In this document: piece after piece, positions 44,262 to 55,853 of the stretch
Layout of the letters: the number at the start of each line of letters is the position of its first letter
How positions within the stretch are numbered: position 1 is the stretch's first letter
DNA from: Rummeliibacillus suwonensis
GTDB taxonomy: Bacteria > Bacillota > Bacilli > Bacillales_A > Planococcaceae
NCBI RefSeq assembly: GCF_007896435.1
Contig: NZ_VCBL01000001.1
Location: forward strand, 2,916,185-2,980,184
Direction: 5' to 3'
Length of the DNA: 64,000 bases
Notes under the pieces: generated by a model
Told to the model about the DNA's origin: nothing
Databases searched by the model: none
The model's input: only the letters and a program-made list of their open reading frames with translations
Made by a program: the position numbers and the translations under genes

Positions 44262-46001
44262 CTATCTCATAACAGATGGAAATAAAACCTTTTTCTTCAT
44301 CACATCAAAAATACCTCGCTGTGTAATTCGGATATATGGTAAATGAGTGGACTGTAAGAATAACAAAGTGTAAATCGCATCTCCATATGGATAGCCTCTC
44401 TCTGCTAATGCTGTTTTTAATGCCTTTTCTTGCTCCATTAGCTGTTCTAGTGGTTCGATCGATAAGCCTCCACCAAGTGGCAACGGTAAACTTTCTATGA
44501 CTTTTCCATTTTCGACAATCACTATGCCACCATTCATTTCCTTCATCACTCGGAAGGCCTGAAGCATCGCTTGAACGTTTTTGCCTATCAATATAATATC
44601 TCCCGTACAAGAATAAGAAGAAGCAAAACCTTGAAGGTGATTTGCAAATCCTTTGATCAACGTATTCACACGCCATTTGCCATGACGATCAATCAGTATT
44701 AAATAGCATTCATCGTGTTCTTCGCTTAAATGCCCTTCATTTGTATGGATCGATACTTTATATGGTTTTGTAATCACATCATTGACCATCTCAATGCCGA
44801 ATGGAATAGAAAATTGACAATCTTCTTCCGTTATATCAAAATCTAAGTCTAAAGAGCCTAATGCCGAAAAATCGACACCCTTCAATGTTTGTACCTTTTC
44901 GCCATCTCGTTTTAACCAAATTCCTTTTGATAAAACGCTGACGGGAACAGGATGATACTCATCTTGTAAAATATTCAATGTTGCATAACGACCCGTTGCG
45001 ATAAAACCATGAATATCCGTCATATTGTAGTAACGTGCAACATTGTATGAAGCCATTTGATAGGCATCGATCGGGTTCACCCCAGCATCAAGAGCGATTT
45101 GAATACATTGATCCATAATTCCATTCTTATAGAAAGATGGTGTTGAGCCATCTGTTGTCATCATTAAATGATCGAAAATATCTAAATCCTTATCTAAAAT
45201 ATCTTTTAGTAGATTTGGTAAATCTGGACGAATAGAAGAATGTCTTAATGTAACAAAATAACCGTGTAGAATTCGGTTCTCTACTTCTTCAAGAGTCATT
45301 GACTCATGATCTCCATCTACACCAAATAATTTCATGCGTGCTAATGTACGAGAAGAGGCTCCCGGTAAATGTCCTTCAATTTTTTTACAATATGCTTTTG
45401 CCGCTTGCAGCCAGTAAAGCATCTGATCATCGCCAGCTACCAATCTTGGCCAGCCGGTTAACTCGCCTCCTAATAATACATCCCGACGTTCCATCCATTC
45501 ATGAATGGTTGTCGTCGTAAATAGATCATGTTCGTGGAGTAATTCTGTTTGCGAATCAAATCGAACCCACCAATAGAATGTGAAAGGTAATTGTTTTAGC
45601 TGATCTAAAATTGAAAACGTTTTCTTATTATTGATCTCTAAAAAAAACGACATATTGTCTGAAATGAATGTAGTAGTTCCTAGTTGTGCAGAATAATCCG
45701 CTAATGTTTGGGGATTATAAAGTTGAAATGGATGTACATGTGGTTCAATATAGCCTGGAACAATTGTTTGTCCCTTCACATTTACGATTTCTGTCCCTTT
45801 TGTATTTACAGGCATTTTAGGACCAGCGTAAACGATGCGGTCTTCTAAAATCCAAATATTTCCCTGCACCCATCGTTTATACATGCTATGTAGATAACGT
45901 GCATTTGTTAAAACAATGCTGGGTGCAATCTTACCATCTATGACAGCAATTTGCTGACGAATTTCCCCAATTTTCCAAGCTGGATCAATCATTGCATCCA
46001 T
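44262..46001 (-). CDS. yerA: Adenine deaminase-like metal-dependent hydrolase YerA
   Basis: 579 residues, amidohydrolase superfamily. Metal-site motif VPGYIEPHVHPFQLYNPQTL is present, and the C-terminal ADE-like domain has FANHLQGFASS. It resembles adenine deaminases (Ade/AdeC), but YerA of B. subtilis is a separate branch with unconfirmed substrate. The start at 46001 is very close to AAGGAG; the ATG three codons later (45992) is better spaced. Divergent from the next gene. Confidence 0.9.
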   Translation of the reverse strand: MDAMIDPAWKIGEIRQQIAVIDGKIAPSIVLTNARYLHSMYKRWVQGNIWILEDRIVYAGPKMPVNTKGTEIVNVKGQTIVPGYIEPHVHPFQLYNPQTLADYSAQLGTTTFISDNMSFFLEINNKKTFSILDQLKQLPFTFYWWVRFDSQTELLHEHDLFTTTTIHEWMERRDVLLGGELTGWPRLVAGDDQMLYWLQAAKAYCKKIEGHLPGASSRTLARMKLFGVDGDHESMTLEEVENRILHGYFVTLRHSSIRPDLPNLLKDILDKDLDIFDHLMMTTDGSTPSFYKNGIMDQCIQIALDAGVNPIDAYQMASYNVARYYNMTDIHGFIATGRYATLNILQDEYHPVPVSVLSKGIWLKRDGEKVQTLKGVDFSALGSLDLDFDITEEDCQFSIPFGIEMVNDVITKPYKVSIHTNEGHLSEEHDECYLILIDRHGKWRVNTLIKGFANHLQGFASSYSCTGDIILIGKNVQAMLQAFRVMKEMNGGIVIVENGKVIESLPLPLGGGLSIEPLEQLMEQEKALKTALAERGYPYGDAIYTLLFLQSTHLPYIRITQRGIFDVMKKKVLFPSVMR

Positions 46002-46161
46002 CTCCTTTCTTTTAAAGTGTGTGCTTTTTTAGCACGATTATTTTGTAGATGAAAATTTTATCAAAATTTTTAAACTATAATTTATATCGTATCATAGCAC
46101 TTTAGGAAAGCCAAGTAAACGAGTAAGATTTAAAATTCATGACAAACTGGAGGTCAAATGG

Positions 46162-46794
46162 ATGGCGTTAGAAGAAAACTTAAGTATTAAAAATGCATTT
46201 GCTCGCTTTGCTTGTGGTGCCAGTTGTACAGCAATTGGTATTAGTAAGCTTGTGCGGAAACCTGATTGTATTAGAGGAAGAGCCATGATTTTATTTGGAG
46301 CTATGAAGATGGCAGAAGGTGTTACAAAATATTGTCCTACAAAGGCGATGTTAAACAGTTCCCTTTCTTCTATCCTAAGCGAATTGCAAACGGGTAATTC
46401 TGGAACCTCTACTGCAGGAACAAACTCTGGAATGGCATCCACGTCAAAATCGGGTTCAAATTCTGGAACAGGATCTACATTGGGTGCGATGGCTTCTGCA
46501 GTTATGGGAGGAACTTCTTCTTCTCAGTCAAATCCGCTATCTGGTGTTACTCAAATAGTGAAAGACATTACAAGTGCAGCCATGCCCAATACGTCAACTA
46601 ATCAACAACAAAATCAACAACAGGCGAATCCTAATACTCAATCCAATTCCAATCAAGCCTCTAACTCTGGCCAACAATCTAACCTTGGTCAACAAAATAA
46701 GCCCAATCAGATGTCCAATTCAGCCCAAAGTAAAGCAAAACAAGCCAATTCTAATCAGCAATCCACCTCAAAGGGTTCAACAGGACAATCGTAA
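46162..46794 (+). CDS. DUF2892-like N-terminus with a long Asn/Gln/Ser tail
   Basis: 210 residues. Residues 12-65 (FARFACGASCTAIGISKLVR, GRAMILFGAMKMAEGVTKYC P) look like the YgaP/DUF2892 two-helix domain. From about residue 78 it is low complexity: Ser/Thr/Gly then Gln/Asn/Ser repeats (QQNQQQANPNTQSNSN), with little else. The ATG has GGAGG eight bases upstream and a clean terminator follows. Role unknown. The tail may be an unstructured linker or wall-spanning part. Confidence 0.7.
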   Translation: MALEENLSIKNAFARFACGASCTAIGISKLVRKPDCIRGRAMILFGAMKMAEGVTKYCPTKAMLNSSLSSILSELQTGNSGTSTAGTNSGMASTSKSGSNSGTGSTLGAMASAVMGGTSSSQSNPLSGVTQIVKDITSAAMPNTSTNQQQNQQQANPNTQSNSNQASNSGQQSNLGQQNKPNQMSNSAQSKAKQANSNQQSTSKGSTGQS

Positions 46795-46799
46795 AGTGG

Positions 46800-46829
46800 A
46801 CTGCCCGAAAATGATTCGGGCAGTTTTTA
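46800..46829 (+). terminator. Terminator of the DUF2892-like gene
   Basis: ACTGCCCGAA (46800-46809) pairs with TTCGGGCAGT (46815-46824), followed by TTTTT on the plus strand. The next 273 bases to purD hold no recognisable gene; no strong terminator for the pur operon was found there. Confidence 0.92.
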
Positions 46830-47102
46830 TGTTACGAATCGTACTTTCCAATCAGATGCCTACAGAGTCATAAGTCTACTAGTCATTGTAGCCGATGTTT
46901 TATCACTAGGCCACCTTTTTTGAACAAGTTCATCTTATCTTTACAATTTTTACAATAGGAAGATGACAGGCAACACAAGATTCTTGAATAATGCATCCCA
47001 CTGTTAGTAAGCCAGCTTACTAACTATCGGAACCATTTCACTTTGTTGTTAAAAGTTTTCTGGATTCAAAGAGTTTCAGTATTCGTCGTAGAATGGATCA
47101 CT

Positions 47103-48353
47103 TTAAATTCTCCATCCTATATCTTTACGATAGAAAAAGCCTTTCCAATCTTCTTTTGCTAATCCCTGATATACTTTTTCCTGTGCTTCTTTTAGTGAGG
47201 ATGCTTTTGCGGCTACTAATAGAACTCGACCACCATTACCTACATATTGGCCATTGTCCCACTTTGTTCCTGCATGAAACACTGAAAATTCTTGAGAAAT
47301 TTCTTTTAGAGATGGTAACGGATTCCCTTTTATTACATGACCAGGGTAACCTTCAGAAGCAATAACGACTCCCAACATCGCTTCATCTGACCATGTTAGC
47401 TCATATGGTTGATCATGCATTAAAGCCATCATGAATTCGCCAAAATCAGAAGTCATTCTTGGTAAAACTACTTGCGTTTCAGGATCTCCAAAGCGAGCGT
47501 TGAACTCAATCACTTTCGGACCATCTTTTGTCAAGATGAGACCGGCATATAAAATACCTGTAAAAGGTGTCCCTTCTGCGATCATTGCTTGTACAGTTGG
47601 CTCAACAATCTCATGGTATGCACGTTGAATAACTTCATCGGAAATTTGCGGTACTGGAGAATAGGCACCCATACCACCTGTATTCGGACCTTTATCACCA
47701 TCATAGGCACGTTTATGGTCTTGTGCAATAACCATCGGATAAATTTGCCCATTACGGACAAATGACATATAAGAGAATTCCTCTCCATCCAAAAATTCTT
47801 CAATCACTACACGCGAGGAGGATTCACCAAAACGTTGATTGCCGATCATATCTCGAACAGCTTCAATTGCTTCTTGTTCTGTCGATGCCACAATAACACC
47901 TTTACCAGCGGCAAGCCCATCTGCCTTCACCACAATTGGAGCACCCATTTTTTGAATATATGAAACCGCTTCTTGTGCATCTGTGAATGTAGCATACGCT
48001 GCAGTTGGAATATTATATTTTTGCATTAATTCTTTTGCAAAAGATTTACTTCCTTCAATTTGCGCAGCCGCTTGAGTTGGTCCGAAAATCAACAATCCTT
48101 CTGCATTAAAGGCATCAACGATCCCTTCTGCCAATGGCTGTTCAGGTCCTACAAATGTTAAATCAATGTTATTTTCTTTTGCAAATGCAATCAATGCATC
48201 GAAGTCTGTTGCAGCAATATCAACACAGGTTGCATCTTGTGCGATCCCATCATTTCCTGGTGCAACAAATACTTTTTGAACAGATGAAGATTGAGCAAAT
48301 TGCTTTGCTATGGCATGTTCTCGCCCACCACTGCCTATGACTAAAATATTCAA
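47103..48353 (-). CDS. purD: Phosphoribosylamine-glycine ligase
   Basis: 416 residues; second step of purine synthesis, forming GAR from PRA, glycine and ATP. ATP-grasp fold with VIGSGGREHAIA at the start, GPEQPLAEGIVD and GMGAYSPVPQ. The start is TTG (48353) with AAGGAGG eight bases upstream; no ATG is nearer. It is the last gene of the pur operon, but 620 bases and a MITE-like element separate it from purH. Confidence 0.97.
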   Translation of the reverse strand: MNILVIGSGGREHAIAKQFAQSSSVQKVFVAPGNDGIAQDATCVDIAATDFDALIAFAKENNIDLTFVGPEQPLAEGIVDAFNAEGLLIFGPTQAAAQIEGSKSFAKELMQKYNIPTAAYATFTDAQEAVSYIQKMGAPIVVKADGLAAGKGVIVASTEQEAIEAVRDMIGNQRFGESSSRVVIEEFLDGEEFSYMSFVRNGQIYPMVIAQDHKRAYDGDKGPNTGGMGAYSPVPQISDEVIQRAYHEIVEPTVQAMIAEGTPFTGILYAGLILTKDGPKVIEFNARFGDPETQVVLPRMTSDFGEFMMALMHDQPYELTWSDEAMLGVVIASEGYPGHVIKGNPLPSLKEISQEFSVFHAGTKWDNGQYVGNGGRVLLVAAKASSLKEAQEKVYQGLAKEDWKGFFYRKDIGWRI

Positions 48354-48372
48354 CGATAATCCTCCTTATGTT

Positions 48373-48409
48373 AAGAAAACACGCTCAAAATACGGGCGTG
48401 TTCTTTTTT
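48373..48409. terminator. Hairpin in the purH-purD gap
   Basis: AAGAAaACACGC and GCGTGTTCTT pair, with TTTTTT following on the plus strand and a weaker T-run on the minus strand. It stands 20 bases before purD. As a plus-strand terminator it has no evident gene; on the minus strand it could reduce read-through into purD. Confidence 0.5.
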
Positions 48410-48441
48410 ATGAACTATTGTAAAACTTATAAAATCGTTTA

Positions 48442-48809
48442 GGCGTTTTGATTATCCAATTTAATCCATAAAATATAGGATAATTGTTGATTTCCGCTAC
48501 GGCTCGCTCGCTTTCCTGCGGGCGAATGCTGGGGACAACAGGATGTTGGTCACGGAGTCGTTGCCACAGGACGTGGTGCCCTTAGACTCCGTTCCTTAAT
48601 CGCTGCGCTGCGGGGTCTCATCTATTCGCTTTTCCCGCGGGACATTGAATTGGCTTCATCGAATCGACACCGCACGAAGGAAATGCGCATGCATTTTCGA
48701 GGAGTCGAGCAAGCCTCCGCTCCAATCTATGCAAATGGAGCTCAAAATACATATTTTAGAAAAATTATAGAAAATATAAATCTTAATTTTTTCCTAATCA
48801 ACACGCCTA
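48442..48809. repeat. MITE-like dispersed repeat family 1, copy F (full length) in the pur operon
   Basis: 368 bases. Left end ggcgttttgattatcc, right end cctaatcaacacgcc. The 11-base word aaaatcgttta lies directly at both sides (48431-48441 and 48810-48820), a possible target-site duplication. The interior has the same landmarks as the 28329 copy in opposite orientation. It interrupts the purH-purD junction. Confidence 0.88.
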
Positions 48810-48973
48810 AAAATCGTTTAATTTGTTTAAACCAATTTTATCAATATTTTTTAAAAGATGAATTTTTTTATACTCAAATTGTATTTTTCCGCTACAGATT
48901 ACAGATGGATGTTTCTATGAGCGTGGCAAAATTCTTTTTGTATCTGAAGCAAGGAATTTTCTTGCCATCAAGA

Positions 48974-50509
48974 TTAGTGTTTAAAGTGGCGAACTCCTGT
49001 TGTTACCATTGCGATGCCATATTTGTTGGCTACATCGATGGAATCTTGATCGCGTTTAGAGCCTCCTGGATGGATAATCGCTGTTATTCCTGCTTTTGCT
49101 GCTTCTTCTACTGTGTCAGGCATTGGGAAGAATGCATCAGATGCTAAGGCTGCACCTTTCGCTTTGTCGCCTGCTTGTTCTAGTGCGATTTTAGCTGAGC
49201 CTACGCGATTCATTTGACCTGCGCCTACGCCCAAAGTCATTTTGTCATCTGTTACGACGATCGCATTAGATTTCACATGTTTTACGACAGACCATCCAAG
49301 TTTTAGAGCTTCCCATTCTTTTTCTGTAGGTTGACGTTCAGATGTAACAGTAATTTCTGCATCCTCAAAGCCTTTACGATCTGGTTCTTGAACAAGTAAT
49401 CCACCTTCAACAGATACGGTGTTGAATTGATCTCGTTTTTGTTGTTCAAATGAAATCTTTAGTAGACGGACATTTTTCTTAACTGTCAATTTTTCAATTG
49501 CTTCTGCTGTAAATCCTGGTGCAATAATGATTTCTAAGAAAATACTAGCTAATTTTTCTGCTGTTTCTGCATCCACCTCACGGTTAAGTGCTACAATCCC
49601 ACCGAAAATAGAAGTTGAATCAGATTCATATGCTTCATTGAATGCTTGTGCAATCGTTTCTCCAACCCCAACGCCACATGGATTCATATGTTTCACTGCA
49701 ACTGCGGCTGGTTGTTTGAATTCTTTAATGATTTGAAGTGCGGCATTCGCATCTTGAATATTGTTATAAGAAAGTTCTTTACCATGTAGTTGCTCTGCAT
49801 ATGCGATGGAAAAATCGGAACCAAGACGTTTTTGATAAAATGCGGCTTTTTGATGAGGGTTTTCGCCATAACGAAGTGGTTGTTTTAATTCGTATGTTAG
49901 TGTTAATTGCTCTGGGAATTCTTCGCCTAAGTATTCTGTTAAGTAATTTGAAATGTATGAATCATAAGCTGCCGTATGGCGGAATACTTTTGCTGCTAGA
50001 TGACGACGTGTTTCCAATGTTGTAGAACCATTTGCTTTTAATTCTTCCAATACTTTAGGATAGTCATTAGCGTCTACAATAACCGTTACGTATTTTTGGT
50101 TTTTGGCAGCTGAACGTAGCATTGTTGGACCGCCAATATCAATATTTTCAATTGCATCAGCAAATTCAACATTAGGTTTTGAAATGGTTTCGACAAATGG
50201 ATAAAGGTTGACACATACAATTTCGATTGGTTCGATACCATGTTCTTGCATTTGTGCTTGATGTTCTGGGTCATCATATTTTGCAAGAAGACCACCATGG
50301 ATCATAGGGTTTAATGTTTTAACACGACCACCTAAGATTTCAGGAAAATTCGTTACTTCCTCTACAGATGTAACTTTTACTCCATTTTCTTGTAAGTGTT
50401 TTTTAGTCCCACCAGTTGATAAAATTTCATAGTCTAAAGCCTCTAATTCTTTTGCAAATTCTAAGATTCCTGATTTATCAGAGACACTGATTAATGCACG
50501 TTTTGACAC
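48974..50509 (-). CDS. purH: AICAR transformylase / IMP cyclohydrolase
   Basis: 511 residues; last two steps to IMP. The N-terminal MGS-like IMP cyclohydrolase domain has [17 protein letters not shown] and [20 protein letters not shown]. The transformylase half has [23 protein letters not shown] and [12 protein letters not shown]. It follows purN by 72 bases. Frame intact. Confidence 0.98.
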   Translation of the reverse strand: MSKRALISVSDKSGILEFAKELEALDYEILSTGGTKKHLQENGVKVTSVEEVTNFPEILGGRVKTLNPMIHGGLLAKYDDPEHQAQMQEHGIEPIEIVCVNLYPFVETISKPNVEFADAIENIDIGGPTMLRSAAKNQKYVTVIVDANDYPKVLEELKANGSTTLETRRHLAAKVFRHTAAYDSYISNYLTEYLGEEFPEQLTLTYELKQPLRYGENPHQKAAFYQKRLGSDFSIAYAEQLHGKELSYNNIQDANAALQIIKEFKQPAAVAVKHMNPCGVGVGETIAQAFNEAYESDSTSIFGGIVALNREVDAETAEKLASIFLEIIIAPGFTAEAIEKLTVKKNVRLLKISFEQQKRDQFNTVSVEGGLLVQEPDRKGFEDAEITVTSERQPTEKEWEALKLGWSVVKHVKSNAIVVTDDKMTLGVGAGQMNRVGSAKIALEQAGDKAKGAALASDAFFPMPDTVEEAAKAGITAIIHPGGSKRDQDSIDVANKYGIAMVTTGVRHFKH

Positions 50510-50581
50510 AATAATTTCCTCCTTGAGTTTATGCCAACATCATCATTGTTGGTATGTAGATTATGGCGATATTCACTATGA

Positions 50582-51151
50582 TTAGACAAATAACGACTGT
50601 AATGCAGCTGGGTAAAGTACATGTTCAACTTCATGAATGGCTTGTTCGGTTTTTTCAAGATTACCATCAACCACATGAACAGCTCTTTGCATGATAATCT
50701 TCCCCGTATCCATCCCCTCATCTACAAAATGAACAGTGACTCCGGTTACCTTCACGCCATGTTTCACTGCTTGTCCAATGGCATCTTTTCCTGGGAAAGA
50801 TGGCAATAAAGATGGATGGATATTTACAATTTTTGATGGGAAAGCGGCTAATAATGTATGGCCTATCAAACGCATATACCCTGCAAGCACTAACCATTCC
50901 ACTTTTAACGTTTGCAGATTGCGTAAGATTTCTTTTTCATAAGCTTCCTTCGTGTGAAAATCTTTTGGACTCAACGCTAATACTGGGATACCTTTTTCTT
51001 CTGCACGCTTTATGACATATGCATTTGGTTGGTCTGTCACCACTAACTCAATTTTGGCTCGTAATTGTCCATTTTCAATGGCATTTTGAATAGCTTGGAA
51101 GTTTGTCCCATTTCCTGAAGCAAATACTGCAATAGATACTTGTTTATCCAT
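50582..51151 (-). CDS. purN: GAR formyltransferase (10-formyl-THF dependent)
   Basis: 189 residues. AVFASGNGTNFQAI forms the phosphate loop, and NIHPSLLPSFPGKDAIGQA carries the catalytic Asn-His. Conserved Asp is in VHFVDEGMDTG. It overlaps the purM stop by one base (TAATG). Confidence 0.97.
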   Translation of the reverse strand: MDKQVSIAVFASGNGTNFQAIQNAIENGQLRAKIELVVTDQPNAYVIKRAEEKGIPVLALSPKDFHTKEAYEKEILRNLQTLKVEWLVLAGYMRLIGHTLLAAFPSKIVNIHPSLLPSFPGKDAIGQAVKHGVKVTGVTVHFVDEGMDTGKIIMQRAVHVVDGNLEKTEQAIHEVEHVLYPAALQSLFV

Positions 51152-52206
51152 TATGCCAAACTCCCATCATGATCACCGTTGAAAATAACTCCTTCTCCTT
51201 TGACGACGCGCCCAATTGTATAAGCTTTTTCACCGTGTGCTTCAGCAATTTCACTAATACGTTTAGCTTCAGTTGCGGGCACTGCTAATACGAAACCAAT
51301 CCCCATATTAAAAACATTGTATAAATCATGTTGTTGTAAGTTACCTTGTTGTTTTAAAAATTCAAAAATAGGTAGTACAGGCCATGTGCCCAAATCAATG
51401 GCAGTTGCAAATCCTGCTGGCATCATACGAGGGAGATTTTCATAGAAGCCCCCTCCTGTGACATGTGCCATACCATGAATATCGCATTTTTGGAGCATTT
51501 CTAGTACTGGCTTTGCATAAATTTTAGTAGGTGTAAGCAACGCTTTTCCTATTGGTCCAAGTTCTTCAAACCCAGCTACGATAGTATCTGGTGTCAATCC
51601 TGCATCTCCAAATACAATTTTGCGTACTAATGAATATCCATTGGAATGAACCCCGCTTGAGGCAAGGCCAACTAACACGTCACCTTCCACAATACGTTCA
51701 CCTGTAACGATATTGGCTTTTTCAGTAGCACCTACTGCAAAACCTGCTAGATCATATTCATGTACATCATAAAGACCTGGCATCTCAGCAGTTTCTCCAC
51801 CGATTAATGCTGCGCCCGATTGCACGCAACCATCTGCTACCCCTTTCACGATCTGCTCTATTTTGGCAGGCTCTGCCTTACCAACTGCTATATAGTCTAA
51901 GAAATACAGTGGTTCAGCTCCTTGTGCTACGATATCATTTACACACATAGCTACACAGTCAATACCGATCGTGTCATGCTGATCCAGCATAAAAGCAAGT
52001 TTTAATTTTGTTCCTACACCATCTGTACCAGAAATAAGAACTGGTTCTTTTAAATTCAATTCGGACAAATCAAACATACCGCCAAAGCCACCGAATGTAC
52101 CTAAAATACCTTTTCTTGCTGTACGCTCTACATGAGATTTCATACGCTGTACAGCCTCATAACCTGCTTCGATATTCACGCCTGCTTGTTCATATGCTTT
52201 TGACAT
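51151..52206 (-). CDS. purM: AIR synthetase (FGAM cyclo-ligase)
   Basis: 351 residues. ATP-dependent ring closure of FGAM to [29 protein letters not shown] and [11 protein letters not shown] are the family marks. The fold is shared with HypE in this window but the two have no functional link. Lies between purF and purN. Confidence 0.97.
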   Translation of the reverse strand: MSKAYEQAGVNIEAGYEAVQRMKSHVERTARKGILGTFGGFGGMFDLSELNLKEPVLISGTDGVGTKLKLAFMLDQHDTIGIDCVAMCVNDIVAQGAEPLYFLDYIAVGKAEPAKIEQIVKGVADGCVQSGAALIGGETAEMPGLYDVHEYDLAGFAVGATEKANIVTGERIVEGDVLVGLASSGVHSNGYSLVRKIVFGDAGLTPDTIVAGFEELGPIGKALLTPTKIYAKPVLEMLQKCDIHGMAHVTGGGFYENLPRMMPAGFATAIDLGTWPVLPIFEFLKQQGNLQQHDLYNVFNMGIGFVLAVPATEAKRISEIAEAHGEKAYTIGRVVKGEGVIFNGDHDGSLA

Positions 52207-52224
52207 GATTTTTTCCTCCTAAAA

Positions 52225-53646
52225 TTAACGTGCCAATTCTTTTTCATGCGGCAAGATTGTATCTGGAAAGATCTCTGTAGGATATTTTCCAGTGAAACAT
52301 GCTAAGCAATGACCACAATTTGGACCTTCATCTGTCCTACCAATGGCTTTTATCAATCCGTCCACTGATAAATAAGTCAATGAATCAGCACCGATTGCTT
52401 CGCGGATCTCTTCTACACTATGATTAGATGCAATGAGTTCTTCATGTGTAGATGTATCAATACCGTAATAACATGGGTCCGTCATAGGCGGTGAGCTAAT
52501 GACAACATGTACCTCTTTGGCACCTGCTTCTTTCAGCATATTCACAATTCTTCTGGAAGTCGTACCGCGTACAATCGAGTCATCCACCATTACCACTCTT
52601 TTGCCTTGTACTACTTGACGTACAGGTGAAAGCTTCATCTTAACGCCTCTTTCACGCATCTCTTGAGAAGGTTGGATAAATGTACGACCAACATAACGGT
52701 TTTTGATCAAACCTAATTCGTAAGGAATACCACTTTCTTCGGAAAAACCAATTGCTGCTGAAATGCTGGAATCAGGAACACCTGTTACAACATCTGCCTC
52801 AATATTTGCTTCTTTCGCAAGTTGTTTTCCTAAACGTTTTCGCGCCATGTGAACGTTAATACCGTCAATATCAGAATCTGGGCGAGAGAAGTAGATGTAT
52901 TCCATTGAACAGATAGCACGTTCGGCAGGATAGGCAAATTTTTCTGATTTTAATCCTTCATCATTGATCGTTATGAGTTCGCCTGGTTCAACTGAACGGA
53001 TAAGCTCTGCTCCAATAATATCAAAAGCACATGTTTCAGAAGCAACGACCCAAGCATCATCTAATTTTCCGATGGATAGAGGACGTAGACCATGTGGATC
53101 TAAAGCAACCAGCATTTCATCCTCAGTCATGATTAAAAATGCATATGCACCTTTTAACAACGTTAATGCATTTTTAGCACGATCATTCATAGAACCAAAG
53201 CCGCTTCGTTTCAATAAATGAGCTAACACTTCTGTGTCAGAAGTAGTTTGGAATATGCTTCCTTGTCGTTCTAGATGTTTTTTCAAATGATTAGCATTTA
53301 CTAAATTCCCATTATGAGCAATCGAAAGACTGCCTGTAGATGAACGGAAAAGCAATGGTTGTACGTTTTCAATGCCCCCGCCGCCAGCTGTTGCATAGCG
53401 AGCATGAGCAATGGCCGCTTTTCCTTGAAGTTTACTTAATTTATCCCCTGTAAATACTTCGTTGACCAAGCCTTCGCCTCTTACAGCTTGCAATTTTTCT
53501 CCATCCGTTACAACAATGCCAGCCCCTTCTTGCCCACGATGTTGAAGAGCGTGTAAGCCATAATAACTTATTTGAGCAGGATTAGGATGTCCCCAGATAC
53601 CGAATACTCCACATTCTTCATTTAAGCCTCTGATTTCACCAAGCAT
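52225..53646 (-). CDS. purF: Amidophosphoribosyltransferase
   Basis: About 473 residues from the ATG at 53646 (AAGGAG eight bases before); an ATG 18 bases upstream lacks a site. It starts [11 protein letters not shown] then CGVFGIWGH; by analogy with B. subtilis the 11-residue propeptide is removed and Cys12 becomes the N-terminal glutaminase nucleophile. PRPP-binding [14 protein letters not shown] and Cys residues of the [4Fe-4S] cluster ([13 protein letters not shown]) are present. First committed step; overlaps purL by 25 bases. Confidence 0.97.
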   Translation of the reverse strand: MLGEIRGLNEECGVFGIWGHPNPAQISYYGLHALQHRGQEGAGIVVTDGEKLQAVRGEGLVNEVFTGDKLSKLQGKAAIAHARYATAGGGGIENVQPLLFRSSTGSLSIAHNGNLVNANHLKKHLERQGSIFQTTSDTEVLAHLLKRSGFGSMNDRAKNALTLLKGAYAFLIMTEDEMLVALDPHGLRPLSIGKLDDAWVVASETCAFDIIGAELIRSVEPGELITINDEGLKSEKFAYPAERAICSMEYIYFSRPDSDIDGINVHMARKRLGKQLAKEANIEADVVTGVPDSSISAAIGFSEESGIPYELGLIKNRYVGRTFIQPSQEMRERGVKMKLSPVRQVVQGKRVVMVDDSIVRGTTSRRIVNMLKEAGAKEVHVVISSPPMTDPCYYGIDTSTHEELIASNHSVEEIREAIGADSLTYLSVDGLIKAIGRTDEGPNCGHCLACFTGKYPTEIFPDTILPHEKELAR

Positions 53647-55853
53647 GGGATAGCTCCTTTCCAAGCATCTTCGAATTCTTTCACAGAGCCCTGAATTAAG
53701 ATTTCGTCATTTTCACCACGAATGATCAATTGTTGCTCGTTCAATACGCTACCAATTTTCACTGCGTCTTGAGCGATTTCTTCAAATGCTTTTGCATTTT
53801 CTTTTTTCACAGAAACTAAGAAACGGGATTGAGATTCACTAAATAATGCTGTTGCTGCAGAACCACTGACTGTCACATCTGCACCGAATGGAGTTCCAAA
53901 TGTTGTTTCTGCGAACGCAACTGCAAATCCACCTTCTGCTAAATCATGTGCTGATTCCACAAGACCTTGTTGGATAGCATTCAACAAAGATTTTTGTCTC
54001 TTTGCTTCTACCTCTAAATCAATGGTTGGTGCTAAGCCAAAAATACGACCATCATTTTGCAATTTTTGTAATTCTGAACCGCCAAACTCTGTTCTTGTTT
54101 CGCCAATTAGGTATATGAAGTCGCCTGCTGCTTTTAATTTTTGGGTTGTTGTATGTGATAAATCTTCGACTAGACCTACCATACCAATGGTTGGTGTTGG
54201 ATAAATAGCAACACCGCTTCTTTCGTTATAAAGAGAAACGTTCCCACCAATAACAGGTGATTGCAATGCTTCACACGCCGCTGAGATACCTTCTGCTGAC
54301 TTTTCAATTTGCCAGAAGATTTCTGGCTTCTCTGGATTACCAAAGTTCAAACAATCTGTAACAGCTAAGGGTTGTCCACCAGAACAAACAATATTACGTG
54401 CAGATTCTGCAACGGCAATTTTACCGCCAGTTTCTGGATCTAAATAAATATAACGAGAGTTACAATCTGTTGTCATCGCAAGTCCTTTGTTTGTACCACG
54501 AACACGAAGAACAGCCGCATCAGATCCTGGAGCTATAACAGTAGATGTACGCACTTGGTAATCATATTGGTCATAGACCCATTCTTTTGAAGCAATAGTC
54601 GATTGTTTTAATAATGCGAGTAATGTTTCTTTATAATTTTCTACAGTAGGCTCTTCATTTTTCATTTGTTGAAATTCTTTAAAGTATGCCGGCACTGCAG
54701 ATGGTTTATGGTAAACAGGTGCATCCTCCGCTAAAGCATCTGCCGGAACATTTGCGACTACTTCTCCTTTATGGATCAAACGTAGCATTTTATCCTCTGT
54801 TACATGACCGATTGCTACAGCATCTAATCCATATTTTTCAAATAAGTCGATAACTTCCTGTTCATGCCCTTTTTTCACAACGATCAACATACGTTCTTGC
54901 GATTCGGAAAGCATCATTTCATAAGGTGTCATGTTTGTTTCACGTTGTGGCACTAAATCCAAATTCATCTCTACGCCAAAACCTGCTTTAGAAGCCATTT
55001 CTGCTGAAGATGAAGTAAGACCAGCAGCACCCATATCTTGAATCCCTACAAGAGAGTCATATTTGACAAGTTCTAGACAAGCTTCTAATAATAATTTTTC
55101 CATGAATGGGTCTCCAACTTGGACAGCTGGTCTTTTTTCTTCTGAAGATTCACTTAATTCCTCTGATGCAAACGTTGCACCATGAATACCATCACGGCCT
55201 GTTTTTGCACCCACATACATGACTGTGTTACCTGCGCCAGATGCAATCCCTTTTTGGATATCTTTATGATCGATTAAACCAACACACATAGCGTTCACTA
55301 GTGGGTTTCCTTCATAGCAAGGATCAAATTGAACTTCACCGCCAACTGTTGGAATCCCTATACAGTTCCCATAGCCTGCAATCCCGGCTACAATTTCTTC
55401 AAATAGATATTTGACACGTTTAGATGCATCTAGTTCTCCAAAACGTAGAGAATTCAACATAGCAATAGGTCTTGCACCCATTGAAAATACATCACGAATA
55501 ATACCGCCAACACCTGTAGCAGCACCTTGATAAGGCTCTATTGCGGAAGGATGATTGTGTGATTCCATTTTGAAAACAACCGCCTGCTCATCACCGATAT
55601 CAACAATCCCTGCACCTTCTCCAGGTCCTTGCAATACGCGAGGCCCTTTCGTTGGGAATTTACGTAAAACAGGTTTGGAGTTTTTATAAGAACAATGCTC
55701 AGACCACATAACAGAGAAAAGACCTGTCTCTGTCCAGTTCGGTGTGCGTCCTAGAATCTTCTCTACTAAAGCAAATTCTTCGTCTGACAATCCCATTTGT
55801 GCATATAGCTTTTGCTCTTTAATTTGCTCAGTTGTTGGTTCAAGCTTGGACAT
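53622..55853 (-). CDS. purL: FGAM synthase large subunit
   Basis: 743 residues from the ATG at 55853, six bases after GGAGGG; longer frames have no site. Small-type PurL of Gram-positives that works with PurQ and PurS to turn FGAR and glutamine into [37 protein letters not shown] and [10 protein letters not shown] are visible. Overlaps purQ by 14 bases. Confidence 0.97.
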   Translation of the reverse strand: MSKLEPTTEQIKEQKLYAQMGLSDEEFALVEKILGRTPNWTETGLFSVMWSEHCSYKNSKPVLRKFPTKGPRVLQGPGEGAGIVDIGDEQAVVFKMESHNHPSAIEPYQGAATGVGGIIRDVFSMGARPIAMLNSLRFGELDASKRVKYLFEEIVAGIAGYGNCIGIPTVGGEVQFDPCYEGNPLVNAMCVGLIDHKDIQKGIASGAGNTVMYVGAKTGRDGIHGATFASEELSESSEEKRPAVQVGDPFMEKLLLEACLELVKYDSLVGIQDMGAAGLTSSSAEMASKAGFGVEMNLDLVPQRETNMTPYEMMLSESQERMLIVVKKGHEQEVIDLFEKYGLDAVAIGHVTEDKMLRLIHKGEVVANVPADALAEDAPVYHKPSAVPAYFKEFQQMKNEEPTVENYKETLLALLKQSTIASKEWVYDQYDYQVRTSTVIAPGSDAAVLRVRGTNKGLAMTTDCNSRYIYLDPETGGKIAVAESARNIVCSGGQPLAVTDCLNFGNPEKPEIFWQIEKSAEGISAACEALQSPVIGGNVSLYNERSGVAIYPTPTIGMVGLVEDLSHTTTQKLKAAGDFIYLIGETRTEFGGSELQKLQNDGRIFGLAPTIDLEVEAKRQKSLLNAIQQGLVESAHDLAEGGFAVAFAETTFGTPFGADVTVSGSAATALFSESQSRFLVSVKKENAKAFEEIAQDAVKIGSVLNEQQLIIRGENDEILIQGSVKEFEDAWKGAIPCLVKSEA

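Noticed and set aside
48650..49147. 165-codon plus-strand frame
   Set aside because: It spans a MITE-like copy and runs antisense into purH; composition is not protein-like.
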